A stretch of DNA of 64,000 nt from Salinarchaeum sp. IM2453 (lineage in GTDB: Archaea; Halobacteriota; Halobacteria; Halobacteriales; Salinarchaeaceae), in the NCBI RefSeq assembly GCF_019693215.1, contig NZ_CP081183.1, positions 499,226-563,225 on the forward strand. The letters are read 5' to 3'. The notes beneath the pieces were generated by a model. That model saw nothing but the letters and a program-made list of their open reading frames with translations, was not told the origin of the DNA and ran no database searches. The position numbers and the translations under genes are program-made. Below are positions 27,129-35,796 of this stretch, piece after piece (the stretch's first letter is position 1; every line of letters begins with the position of its first letter).

Positions 27129-29576
27129 CACTGGTCACCTCCGGTGCAATCGTGGTCGTCGTTCCTGCTGTGTACCATCGACACGGTGGTCTGATGGGAT
27201 CCGGCCGTTGTTGATCCGGGCTGGGCGGTCGTAGCCAGGTACTGAACATACTCCAGTGCCGACCGGTGGGCCTGCAGGTCGTCGATGGGTTTGCGCCGTG
27301 TCTGTTCCCAGTCGTACTCGGTGACCGTTGCTAATTGCCGGTGATCTCCGACCAGTAACGTCTGTCCGGTCGGCTTGAGTACACTTGTCGACAGGAACAA
27401 CTCGGGGAGATCAAGCATACTGGCTTCATCCAGACAGACCACATCCGCGAGGCCGGGTGGATACCGCATACCAGCCGGCGCACTCGTTCCATCGATTGCT
27501 GCCAATGTCTTGGCGACGGTGTTGATGACCTGATACAGGGTTGGTGGAGTCGCGAATAACAACTGCTGTGAGGCCCCACTGGTAGTCCCGGGGCCCATGG
27601 CGTTGGCCAGCCGGCGGAGCGTGGCGGTGCCGTCCTCGCTGTGATAACCACAGTAGGTGACATCTACATTGGGCATGTCAGTATCAACACGCTCGGCCGT
27701 CGCCGCCGGTGCGGTTGGTAGGACACGAACCAGTTCCAGCTCATCCAGTGTATTGTGTGCTTCCAGCCAGTCATCCAGACAGGCCGCTACACCGGACAGT
27801 GTGGCATCAACAGCCTCATGCGATGGCCCGACAACAAGGCCGGTGAACAACTGATTGTTGCTGCTGCGAGCATACGCCCGGGCAAGCAATGCTGGCGCAA
27901 TGGCACCGCTTGTCTTACCGGTCCCAGGCGGACCCTGCAATGGGACAATCGGGCGATCAATTGCCGCAATGAACTGCCGCTGGGCGTCGTTGGGTGTCAA
28001 GCATTCATCAGTTGTGGTCAGACGTTCACAGAAGGTCGTAATGGCTGCGGGCGCACCAAGCGCAACCGGCGGTAACTGGCCCGACTGCTGGTACGCCTGT
28101 AGGTGTTGCCAGAGGGCGTTGTGCTCGATTGTACCACGACGAAGGGCCCGGTCCGCTTTCGGTGCGCCAAAGTCATCGACCATGGGATCCAGCATGTACA
28201 CGTCGCCGGTGTTGATCTGGACTGGTGGCCGCTGAGCAACGTAGCCATCACGATCGGCCGGTGGCTGCGCTGGATCCTCAAGATTGCTCCCGGTTGGCGT
28301 TTGCCAGCCACAGTGATCAACCCGGAACCGACTGCCATGGCGCTGGAAGCGATGTGGCATGGCCGTCAGGACGACGGTTCCAGTCTCCGGATCGAGGTCG
28401 TCGATAACGACCGGCGGGGAATGTTTGATGTCTTCTGCGGTGTCAATGTTGGCCTCGGGACGGCCAGAGGTGCTACCAATGTCGGCTGTGTCCGGCGTGC
28501 TTGCAAGGCGGGTGAGTACCCGCCAACTGCCGCTACCCGCGCCATTGCTGCCGCGGACCCGGATACGCTGGGCAACCTTGGCAGCCGTCGCTGGGTCGGC
28601 AAACAACGCATCATAAGCCAGTTCGCCGGTGATCGTCAGCGTCCCATCATCTGCAATCGCGTGATCAGTACACCGAATCGGGAACGATCGGCCGCCACGA
28701 ACACGGTCACGGGGACTGGTTCGGTACTGCTTGATCGTCTCGTCCCGCCGGGCACCAGCCTCAATGCACAAGACATCCCGAGCCGCATCGGGCAGCCCGC
28801 CAACGGGCAGTTCAAAGCCATCCAGTTGTGTCACATCAAGTGGCTCCTTTGGGTGATAGACATCTTTGTAGGGAATGGCCTCAACGAGTCGCTGCAGAGC
28901 GTAACTGAGTCGTTCAACAAGATACGCCACATCATCGCGCTTGAGTGGCTGTTTGGTATCATCGGTCCGGTAGTAAAACCGGTTGATTTCCTTGCGATAC
29001 AGCACTCGATGCTCGTCTTCGATTGCCCACTCATCGACAACATCCGGGTGAAGTCGGGGCCGATCATCATCGGGCTGCTGTGGCAGGGCTGCCCAGAGGT
29101 ACTCGACTGGAAACTGGCCGCCGCTGCGCTTGCGAATCCGGTACCAGCCATCAGGATCCGGATTGTCCTGATCAACGGCGTCAGCAGCTGGACCCTCGGC
29201 GAGGGGCCCGCGGCCCACATGCAGGCGGATGCCATCATCGTCGCTGAGATACGGTACCGCGTCACCGAGAAACTGCTCGTGAAAGATCTCTCGTAGCAGC
29301 GGCGCGTCCGGCCGGTGATCCTGTGGATCAAACGTGTTAATCGTCCAGGTTGGGTCGAACTGATCGACAACGCTCAGCAACCCCCGTGAGACCGACGTCA
29401 GCGCAAAATGGTCGTTGATAACCGGCAAGACAGGAGTGACCATCGACTGATCGACACCAGTGTGGCCATCTTTGTGGAGACTACAAAGTTCACGTAACGC
29501 GTGGGCCCGCGAGAGCGCATCGCTATGGCGTTCAAGGCCGTCAATGAGTGCATCCAGTTCGTGATCGCTGTACGTG
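27128..29576 (-). pseudogene. RecB-like nuclease/SF1 helicase gene, 5' end lost to a tnpB insertion
   Basis: From GTC ACT CCT at 29443 the gene reads a long helicase protein, but the frame stays open upstream (YSDHELDALIDGLERHSDAL, LCSLHKDGHTGVDQS) right up to the element end at 29576. Residues around QGPPGTGKTSG are Walker A and VVCLDEASML Walker B; LLVGDHRQLATV is motif III. This is the first RecA domain of a DNA2-like SF1 helicase; the second is on the next ORF. The lost N-terminus probably carried the nuclease domain seen at 33816-34264. GC is high. With the ATG at 29443 a shortened protein could still be made. Confidence 0.7.
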
Positions 29577-29700
29577 TGACATCCTCCTCGCCGTAAACGG
29601 CGAGGCTTCCCGTACCGCAGGTGGGATATTTGCCGGTCTACGATACGACCTGTTCTCTCGTGGTGAACGTCCCGCTTTCGCGGTCGAACAGGTGTACCGA
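29577..29700 (-). ncRNA. Predicted reRNA scaffold of TnpB copy 3
   Basis: The right-end hairpin cctcgccgtaaacggcgagg plus the last part of tnpB. The bases just outside it (cacgtacagcgatcacgaac on the minus strand) belong to the interrupted nuclease-helicase gene and would act as the guide. Scaffold ends are inferred. Confidence 0.4.
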
Positions 29701-30888
29701 GGGCTGTGCCACACAGCCGTTACTCCTATCCTCTCCATGAGGACTCGGAGTTATCTTCTGACGCATATTCTCCGCCCCATTACAATCTGCGTTCCCGACC
29801 AGCTCACACGATGAGCAGACGTACAACCCACGTTTGACACGGTTCGACTTCGTGTCGTCACCACACGAGGAACACGTTTTCGAGGTGTTCCACTCGTTCT
29901 CTTTCAGCACCTCGACACCACGTATCTCGCCTTTGTATTTGAGGTACTGGTAGATGCGGTCGAACGCCCACGTGTGCAGTTTCTTGTTGCCGGTTTTGCC
30001 CCAGTCGGACTGGCGCACGTCTTCGGGCCAACTCACTGCAAGCGTACCAACACCGCGCTCAACACATTCAGTGATAATCGTGTCCGTGAGGACGTGGTAG
30101 AAGTGAGTTTCACGCTCTGCAAGTTTCCTTCGCGCCCACATCGACTTTTCTGACGGGCCGTTCTCACCCTCAGTGTCGTACTCTGATCGCGTAAAGTAGT
30201 GCTTGTCTTCTTTAAGTGAATTGCCGGGGTAAAGAACGTACTCGTCGGGGAAAGCGACCGTGGCGATGTTCTTGATGCCAAGGTCGATCCCTGCCACTCC
30301 GTCGTCTGTCGAGTCGGTGGTTTCGAGGCTGACTTTGCAGACGAAGTGCAGTTCCCACTCGTCACCCGTCCAAACGGCACGAACGTTCTGCACCTTGTTG
30401 ACTTCCGCGAGGTCAACGTCTGGACAGGTCTGGTACTCGCAGAGCAGGAAATCGGAACGGTGTTCCTTCAGGTTCTTCCCCTTTGAGAGTCGGACGCGGT
30501 TGTTTTCGGGGTCGTGTTTGAACCCGTCTGCTTTGAACGTGACCGTACTGCGTAGTCGGTCATCACCGTGTTTGCGGTAGCCGGGCGGATTCGCCTCTGG
30601 GTCTTTCTGCCGCAGGTCGAACCACGACTGGAAAGCATCAGAAAGTTCTTCGATGACTTTCTGACTGGATTGTGCGTTCAAGTCTTTCCAGCACGGTTGG
30701 TTCTTCATATACGCTTTGAGCGTCCCTTCATCTGGGATTTCGCCTGTTGCGTTCCAGATGCGGTCGGCTGTCCAGCGTGCGACGTTCCAGATTTTCGAGG
30801 CAGAGTCTCCGAGCGAATCGAGGCCATCGCAGACCTGTCGCTGGTTCTGGATCGAACCAACGTAGGTGCGAGTGACCTCAATCGCCAT
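29638..30888 (-). CDS. tnpB: TnpB-like protein (IS1341-type), copy 3
   Basis: 416 residues of a different TnpB branch. GIDLGIKNIAT supplies the first Asp, the zinc finger is CSSC/CSSC, and NADCNGAENMRQ holds the last Asp. The middle motif reads GTLAVSWPEDVRQS: Ser stands where most TnpB proteins have the catalytic Glu, with a Glu three residues later in WPED. It may be an altered active site or a shifted motif, as some haloarchaeal branches have. The element's right end lies inside the nuclease-helicase gene. Confidence 0.8.
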   Translation of the reverse strand: MAIEVTRTYVGSIQNQRQVCDGLDSLGDSASKIWNVARWTADRIWNATGEIPDEGTLKAYMKNQPCWKDLNAQSSQKVIEELSDAFQSWFDLRQKDPEANPPGYRKHGDDRLRSTVTFKADGFKHDPENNRVRLSKGKNLKEHRSDFLLCEYQTCPDVDLAEVNKVQNVRAVWTGDEWELHFVCKVSLETTDSTDDGVAGIDLGIKNIATVAFPDEYVLYPGNSLKEDKHYFTRSEYDTEGENGPSEKSMWARRKLAERETHFYHVLTDTIITECVERGVGTLAVSWPEDVRQSDWGKTGNKKLHTWAFDRIYQYLKYKGEIRGVEVLKENEWNTSKTCSSCGDDTKSNRVKRGLYVCSSCELVGNADCNGAENMRQKITPSPHGEDRSNGCVAQPSVHLFDRESGTFTTREQVVS

Positions 30889-30993
30889 ACATAGCCTATG
30901 TAGATAATCCTACTTAATAATGTGGATAAGCGTTGAATATCCAGTCTGCCATCGAGCGGTGGATTGTGTAGGCGAGTGACGCGATTCACCTAT

Positions 30994-31187
30994 GGAAACG
31001 CTGCTACCTACACAAACCACCGTTTTCGATAAAATAGTTACGCCGTCTCGGAGGCTGCTGCTCTCCCAGTCGATATGCGGTCCCAATCGTGATGCGGTGC
31101 GGTCGCTGTCTGGCGATAGCAGTCGCTCACGAAGGGCCTCGACCAGCCACTGAGGGCCGCCCGACCGGCGGCCCTCAGATCCCTCGT
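30994..31187 (-). ncRNA. Candidate bridge RNA region of the IS110 element
   Basis: The only long noncoding part of the element lies downstream of the transposase. It contains a strong hairpin at 31150-31178 (12-base arms ctgagggccgcc and ggcggccctcag). In IS1111-like IS110 elements the bridge RNA that selects target and donor comes from this end. Nothing in the sequence alone fixes its boundaries. Confidence 0.35.
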
Positions 31188-32186
31188 CTACGCGCTTACA
31201 CCAGGTGGGTCGTACACTTCGCCTCGGTCAAGCATGTGGTACATCGACACCAGCATCTTTCGAGCTGTTGCCACGATTGCTTTCTGTGAGTTCTTCCGAC
31301 TAGCTAACCGCTCGTAGAACCGACTCAGATACTCGTCGTTACAGGTGTGGACAGCAGTATGAGCGGCCTGAACGAGCAGCCACCGGACTCTCCCTGAACC
31401 ACGTTTCGAGAGTTCACCTTCGATCCGCGAGTCGCCGGACTCGCGGATCACCGGGTTCAACCCGACGTAGCTGATGACTTCTTTGTCACCGTCAAACCGA
31501 TCAATCTCGCCTAATTCAGCGTAGATCGTCAACGCCGTATAGTAACTCACACCAGGAATCGTCATCAGCAGCTGGGTCTCCTCCAGAGACCCAGCGCGTT
31601 CTTCGATTGTCTCTTCGAGATTCTGTATCTCATCAGTGAGCGTCTCAATCACTTCGAGGTATGACTCCAACACCGATTTCCATGGCGTCGGGAGCGAGAG
31701 TTCCCGCAGGAACTCTCGTCCCTCTTGGGTCAACGGCTTCACATCTTCGCTGATGCCGTGATCAGAGAGGAGGCCGTGAACCTTGTTGGCATACTCTGTC
31801 CTGTGTTCGACTAACGACTGTCGCCCGCGCACGAGTGCGCGGGCTTCCCTGATTTCGTCGGTCGGAACATAACTCTCAGGCACGGAGTTCAACCGAACCA
31901 TCCGCGCGAGTTCTTTGGCGTCAACACGATCAGTTTTCTTATCAGTATCAGCGATCTGGTTCAGTTCCTTCGGGTGAGCAACAGTCACATCCAAATGCTC
32001 CGACAGCGTATCGTGGATGTGGTAGTAATTGCTGGTCGCCTCTATCGCGGCTTGTGCGCCAGCGTACCGCTGTGCAAGGTCATCGAGGTTCGCGTTCTCG
32101 ACGCGAACCTCTTCGACGATTTCTCCAGACTCATCCATTACTGCCACCTGTGCGTACCGTTTGTGGACGTCGATTCCGAGGTACAT
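31188..32186 (-). CDS. IS110-family DEDD transposase
   Basis: 332 residues. MYLGIDVHKRYAQVAVMDES opens the RuvC-like DEDD domain; AAIEATSNYYHI and KTDRVDAKELARM give further acidic residues. The C-terminal transposase_20 domain shows LLMTIPGVSYYTALTIYAEL, ISYVGLNP and LSKRGSGRVRWLL with the serine region. The gene is complete. At least five perfect inverted repeats with arms of 10-12 bases lie inside it (31422, 31571, 31695, 31823, 32085), an unusual load. Confidence 0.9.
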   Translation of the reverse strand: MYLGIDVHKRYAQVAVMDESGEIVEEVRVENANLDDLAQRYAGAQAAIEATSNYYHIHDTLSEHLDVTVAHPKELNQIADTDKKTDRVDAKELARMVRLNSVPESYVPTDEIREARALVRGRQSLVEHRTEYANKVHGLLSDHGISEDVKPLTQEGREFLRELSLPTPWKSVLESYLEVIETLTDEIQNLEETIEERAGSLEETQLLMTIPGVSYYTALTIYAELGEIDRFDGDKEVISYVGLNPVIRESGDSRIEGELSKRGSGRVRWLLVQAAHTAVHTCNDEYLSRFYERLASRKNSQKAIVATARKMLVSMYHMLDRGEVYDPPGVSA

Positions 32187-32233
32187 GGTTTGTTCACCTG
32201 GGACGCCAGTGCGTGAAGCAGAGATTCACCTAT

Positions 32234-32419
32234 TCGGGCTTTCCCGGATGCCGCGCCGCGCGGCATCCGGGCTGTAACGCCCATGACTCGGCTTCTTTCG
32301 CACACGGACCAGTCACTCCCACGTGCTCTGAGGCACGGAATCGCGTTCGGTCTCTTGCGCCCCACATCTTGTTTCACGCTCTCGGGGAGTAGCAGCGTTT
32401 CCATCGAGTCACGCCCGCC
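32234..32419. other. Element debris between two insertion sequences
   Basis: No gene. A hairpin with 13-base arms (cccggatgccgcg and its complement) sits at 32243-32271. The right edge (tcacgcccgcc) joins, once the DDE element is removed, to gtgaacgacgggattctctc at 33781, forming a hairpin of the IS200/IS605-derivative type. The sequence therefore is the host element into which both insertion sequences jumped. Confidence 0.4.
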
Positions 32420-32425
32420 GTGAAC

Positions 32426-33780
32426 AGTAGTTGCCGAACCTAACTTAGCTTCATTTTGCTTCGGCCTTGAGTTTGAGTATGGTAGAGACAACTGAGGCAA
32501 AACAGGTCTGTCGCGCTGCTTCAACGGTGCTGTACCCGCAACTGGATTTCGGAGTCAAACAGTGCGGTAAGTACACGAGAGAGGATTTCAAAAGAATCCT
32601 CTCTCGGATCGCCTTCGATTAGGAGTTTGCAAACACGGGGGGCAAGACGCTCCAATTGGACCGGGAAAAACAGGTTGCCATCACGTCCACTGCTCGAAAT
32701 CCGCTTGCTAAATCCCTCCTGTACCACTTGCGAAACCTCTCGATGGACGCCGTCAACGACCAGTTTGATGGCGTCCGGGATCGATTGTTCGAAGTCCTTC
32801 GTTCACAGCGGCGACTCCCCGCGTTCGTCGATGTCGCCATCGATCTTCATCAGTGGCGGTTCTACGGCTCAGCCGAGACTGACCACGTCATAACGACGTA
32901 TCCCGATCTGGGAACGAACAAAGCGTTTTGCTTTGCAACGCTCTGTATCGTTGCTCCTCGTACGCGATTTACGCTTGCTGTTCTCCCAATGGATTCGACC
33001 GGCTTTCGCGCCAAGCGCGAAGCCGTTCGTTCCCTCATAGAAACCGCACGTGAGTACGTCTCAATTCGGCACGTCTATCTTGACCGTGGATTCTACCAGG
33101 TCCACGTCGTTGCGGAATTAGAACAGTTGGGTGTAGACTACATCATCCGTGCACGCCCGAGTAGTGGGATGAAAGGCCGTCTCAGTGCCGGCGCTGAGAC
33201 GGTTGTTGATGAGTACACGATGCAGCGAAAACGTCCGCCGACAGCGACGGCTGATGTGACGGTTTTCGCGGTTCCACACCGTTCGAGCGATGATGCACAC
33301 GTGTGGTTTGTCACGAGCTTGGGTGTAGATTCTTCAACAGCGAAAGCGTACGCGGCGGCATTCCGCCGCCGCTGGGGCATCGAAACCTCATATCGGCAGA
33401 TTGGTGACTTTTTGCCGAGAACGTCTTCGCCGACGTTCTCGGTTCGATTATTTTACTTTTTGTTCGCGGTCGGACTGTACAATCTGTGGGTTCTGGTAAA
33501 CGTCCTCGTCGGTGGTGAGTACCAGCCGAAGAGACCGCCAATTTCGACGCGAATCTTTCGACGACTTGTCGTGACTGACTACGGTTAGTATAGCCTCTTG
33601 TTTCGACCGGGACCCCGGTTAGTGAGTGGTTTCTTGAGAGGTATTGCTCAGGAACGCCGCCTGACGGCGTTCCCTCGTATCCTTTGATCATCCAGCACTG
33701 GGAGAAAAGTCACACTTGCTGCGATCCCGGAGCCAACTTTGTCGTAACTGCCTCGACGAAAGTCTGATTCGGCAACTACT
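32426..33780 (+). mobile_element. ISH3/IS4-like insertion sequence with intact ends
   Basis: Terminal inverted repeats AGTAGTTGCCGAA (32426-32438) and TTCGGCAACTACT (33768-33780) enclose one transposase frame. GTGAAC is duplicated at 32420-32425 and 33781-33786 as target site. The element split a hairpin end of an older IS200/IS605-type remnant. Confidence 0.75.
32479..33588 (+). pseudogene. ISH3/IS4-like DDE transposase with one in-frame TAG
   Basis: The frame begins VETTEAKQVCRAASTVLYPQ, is interrupted by one TAG in IAFD*EFANTGGKT near 32620, then runs 310 residues without fault: VDVAIDLHQWRFYG gives one catalytic Asp, IRHVYLDRGFYQVHV the second, RRRWGIETSYRQIGDFL the Glu. Everything except that stop looks functional. 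The stop could be a recent mutation; if suppressed the transposase would be active. Several perfect hairpins lie in the coding sequence (32577, 33179, 33415). Confidence 0.75.
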
Positions 33781-33815
33781 GTGAACGACGGGATTCTCTC
33801 GCTGCTTAAAGATAG

Positions 33816-34264
33816 ACAGCTTCCTCGCCGAGGGTCCCGCTGAGTGGTGCCTGGTAGAGCAGTATGTACGGCGGATAGTTAGCAGTGCCGGTGAGCGTGC
33901 CGGCCCGATCAACAGCACCGGTGAGTTGTGCACGGCGGCCCCTCGCCGAGTCAGCCCACGTCTCATCAACGTCAATGTCCGGAACTGCAGATTTTGACTG
34001 GTCAGCAAGTTCGGGAGCGATAACCTGTGTCGCGCCGGCAGCTAACGTTTCGATCTGTGTTGCTTCGAATTCTCTGCCTTTGGCCAGCAGGGCAATGTTC
34101 ATCAGTCCAAACGCTTCTTGCCAGTCACGGGCGTTGGCTTCTTCATCAGCGTGGATCCGCTGTTTCAGATACCGGGGGCAACGATCGTGCTCGACGAACT
34201 GGGCGATACCGCTTGGTTCAAACGGTGGGTCGTCGCCTTCCGACTCGTAAGGATGTCCCGTCAT
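33816..34264 (-). pseudogene. N-terminal fragment of the RecB-like nuclease/helicase, copy A
   Basis: About 150 residues from the ATG at 34264. SGIAQFVEHDRCPRYLKQRI is the Cas4/RecB-like N-terminal motif with its first cysteine and a DEXK-type beginning; later AVPDIDVDETWADSARGRR and GTLTGTANYPPYILLYQAP form the start of the nuclease core. The frame meets element sequence at about 33815 (cttaaagatag). The missing rest continues, after the insertions and an unknown deletion, at 29576. A very similar start lies at 35278-35617. Confidence 0.6.
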
Positions 34265-34317
34265 GGAGCGGCCCTCCAATAACGGGTCGGGTGGTTAGCT
34301 AGCGTTACGACGGTCTG

Positions 34318-34386
34318 TCCGGCGAATTGAAGTACCGGTAGAGTGTATAATCGCATGCTTCGGTGGATTCCGAAGCGCGGTCGGAC
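34318..34386. promoter_or_regulatory. Conserved upstream block of nuclease copy A
   Basis: ccggcgaattgaa, then gcatgcttcggtggattcc with a cttcgg/ccgaag hairpin. A matching block lies at 35653-35715 in front of nuclease copy B. It sits between the nuclease start and a divergent HTH gene in both places, suggesting a shared control region. Confidence 0.4.
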
Positions 34387-34548
34387 GTGCTACCACACGT
34401 TCGGCCGGATTTTACTCTCGACCGAGTTCCGCGCTTCTGATTCCTATCTATGATTTGATTACGGACAAGCGTTACTAAAGAACATCTTGGAGAACAACTC
34501 AAAGATTCATAACGAAACACTAAGAAGAGTTGGTTGTAATTTTCTGAT

Positions 34549-34803
34549 GTGGTCAACCAGCAGCACGAACCGTCCGAGTACGAAGAAAGAGTCTTAGAAG
34601 TTCTCAAGGAGGGGCGGGACGACGACCGGCCTTGGGGCTATACGACACCTTCCCGTGTCGCCGAGCGGTTCGATATCCCTCGCCAGCGTATCAACGAAGC
34701 GATCGGCCGACTTGAGGCTGCAGGATGGATAGAACAGGTTGAGGAGAATGGTACTCTAGTTCGAGGATTGTACTCTTTTGTCGACGACCCCCGAGAACAC
34801 TAA
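34549..34803 (+). CDS. Small winged-helix DNA-binding protein
   Basis: 84 residues from a GTG start: EYEERVLEVLKEGRDDDRPW, TPSRVAERFDIPRQRINEAI, GRLEAAGWIEQVEENGTLVR, then GLYSFVDDP. This is a winged helix of the MarR/ArsR size class. It reads away from nuclease copy A across the shared upstream block and could regulate it. It ends at TAA directly before the Orc1/Cdc6 fragment. Confidence 0.6.
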   Translation: MVNQQHEPSEYEERVLEVLKEGRDDDRPWGYTTPSRVAERFDIPRQRINEAIGRLEAAGWIEQVEENGTLVRGLYSFVDDPREH

Positions 34804-35277
34804 TAGCTCGCCAACTCGCAGACAAAATTGAAAGAGACGAAATCCTGCGCTTTGGGATTGCCACAGATGATTACCGAGATATCGTTTGGGAATTCCTCAA
34901 CGGGTTTCACGTAGATGACTTCGTAGTCATCCTGGACGATATCGACAAGCTCGACGACGACGAACTGCTCCGAAGTCTCTTGCGGGCACGCGAGAGGGGG
35001 AAAATAGACGCACACGTCGGTGCAATCTGTATCAGTAACAAGATCGAATACAGAGAGCGTCTCAACGAACGGATCGATTCGAGTCTGCAGGACAACGAGT
35101 TGATTTTCGACCCATACGACGCTGGCCAGCTCCGCGCGATTCTGGAACATCGTGTCGATGCCTTCGAAGGCGACGTGCTGGATGATGGTGTCATCCCGAA
35201 AGTGGCAGCACTCGCTGTAAAGGAACACGGGGATGCACGGAAGGCTGTCGACACGCTCTACGAGGCAGGGCAACTCG
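34804..35277 (+). pseudogene. Fragment of an Orc1/Cdc6 replication initiator
   Basis: One open frame with no start: YRDIVWEFLNGFHVDDFVVI, LDDIDKLDDDELLRSLLRAR (Walker B), AICISNKIEYRERLNERIDS (sensor 1), ELIFDPYDAGQLRAILEHRV, then DDGVIPKVAALAVKEHGDAR and KAVDTLYEAGQLAE (lid). The Walker A part and the C-terminal winged helix are both missing. Both edges are recombination joints: an HTH stop on the left, nuclease copy B on the right. It points to nearby plasmid-type or secondary replication origins. Confidence 0.7.
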
Positions 35278-35617
35278 CCGAGTCCGCCCATATCGTGTCA
35301 ACAGCCATCGCTGGGATTGCAGCCTTCGATTGGTTTGGGAGGTCTGGGCCGATAATCGTCGTTGCGCAAGGAACAAGTGTCTCTATTTGTCTGGCTTCGA
35401 ATTCCTTGCCTTTGCCCAGCAATGTAATGTTCATCAGCCCAAACGCCTCCTGCCAAGCACGGGCACCAGCTTCTGGGTGTGGATCGACATGCTGGTTGAG
35501 CCATCGTGGACATCGATTATGTTCAGCAAACTGGACAAGCGCGCTTGGTGCAGATGATGGTTCATTGCCATAAAGGCCGTCTGGGTGATCGTTAGACACA
35601 ATGTACGCACCTCGCAT
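35278..35617 (-). pseudogene. N-terminal fragment of the RecB-like nuclease/helicase, copy B
   Basis: Starts MRGAYIVSNDHPDGLY and continues ALVQFAEHNRCPRWLNQHVD, EAFGLMNITLLGKGKEFEAR and SKAAIPAMAVDTIWADSA. The same alignment blocks appear in copy A (AEHDRCPRYLKQRI, EAFGLMNIALLAKGREFEAT). It is cut by the Orc1/Cdc6 fragment at 35277. So two paralogous nuclease genes once stood here side by side. Confidence 0.6.
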
Positions 35618-35652
35618 TACACGCATTATCTGAGGTCGATACGATTAGCATG

Positions 35653-35715
35653 CCGGCGAATTGAAATGCGGGTAGGTCAAAGTACGCCATGCTTCGGTTG
35701 TGTTCAAAGCACGGT
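35653..35715. promoter_or_regulatory. Conserved upstream block of nuclease copy B
   Basis: ccggcgaattgaaat, then catgcttcggttgtg and caaagcacggtcg. It aligns with 34318-34386 and likewise lies between a nuclease start and a divergent HTH gene. Confidence 0.4.
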
Positions 35716-35796
35716 CGCCTGCCCCAACAGGCGGCCACTTTTCTGGACTGAAACCCGCGCTTCATAGACATGTATTATCAACGTCTGCTATACGAC

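Larger units (their letters stand above)
30983..32233 (-). mobile_element. IS110-family element
   Basis: GATTCACCTAT occurs at 30983-30993 and again at 32223-32233, flanking one intact DEDD transposase gene. That fits IS110-family insertion, which recombines at a short core and leaves no ordinary inverted repeats. A short inverted pair (acaaacc near 31012, ggtttgt near 32190) lies just inside both ends. About 195 noncoding bases follow the gene and only about 35 precede it, which suggests the IS1111-like layout. Confidence 0.65.

Noticed and set aside
28103-29296. 397-codon plus-strand frame opposite the helicase
   Set aside because: It is a GC-driven shadow of the helicase codons and has no recognisable motif.
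31020-31145. Coding-like stretch PQWLVEALRERLLS on the minus strand
   Set aside because: It lies inside the IS110 noncoding end, has no start, and is better explained as RNA-coding element sequence.
32600-32640. Readthrough of TAG as pyrrolysine
   Set aside because: Haloarchaea are not known to use pyrrolysine, and other nearby genes are stopped by TGA as well; mutation is simpler.
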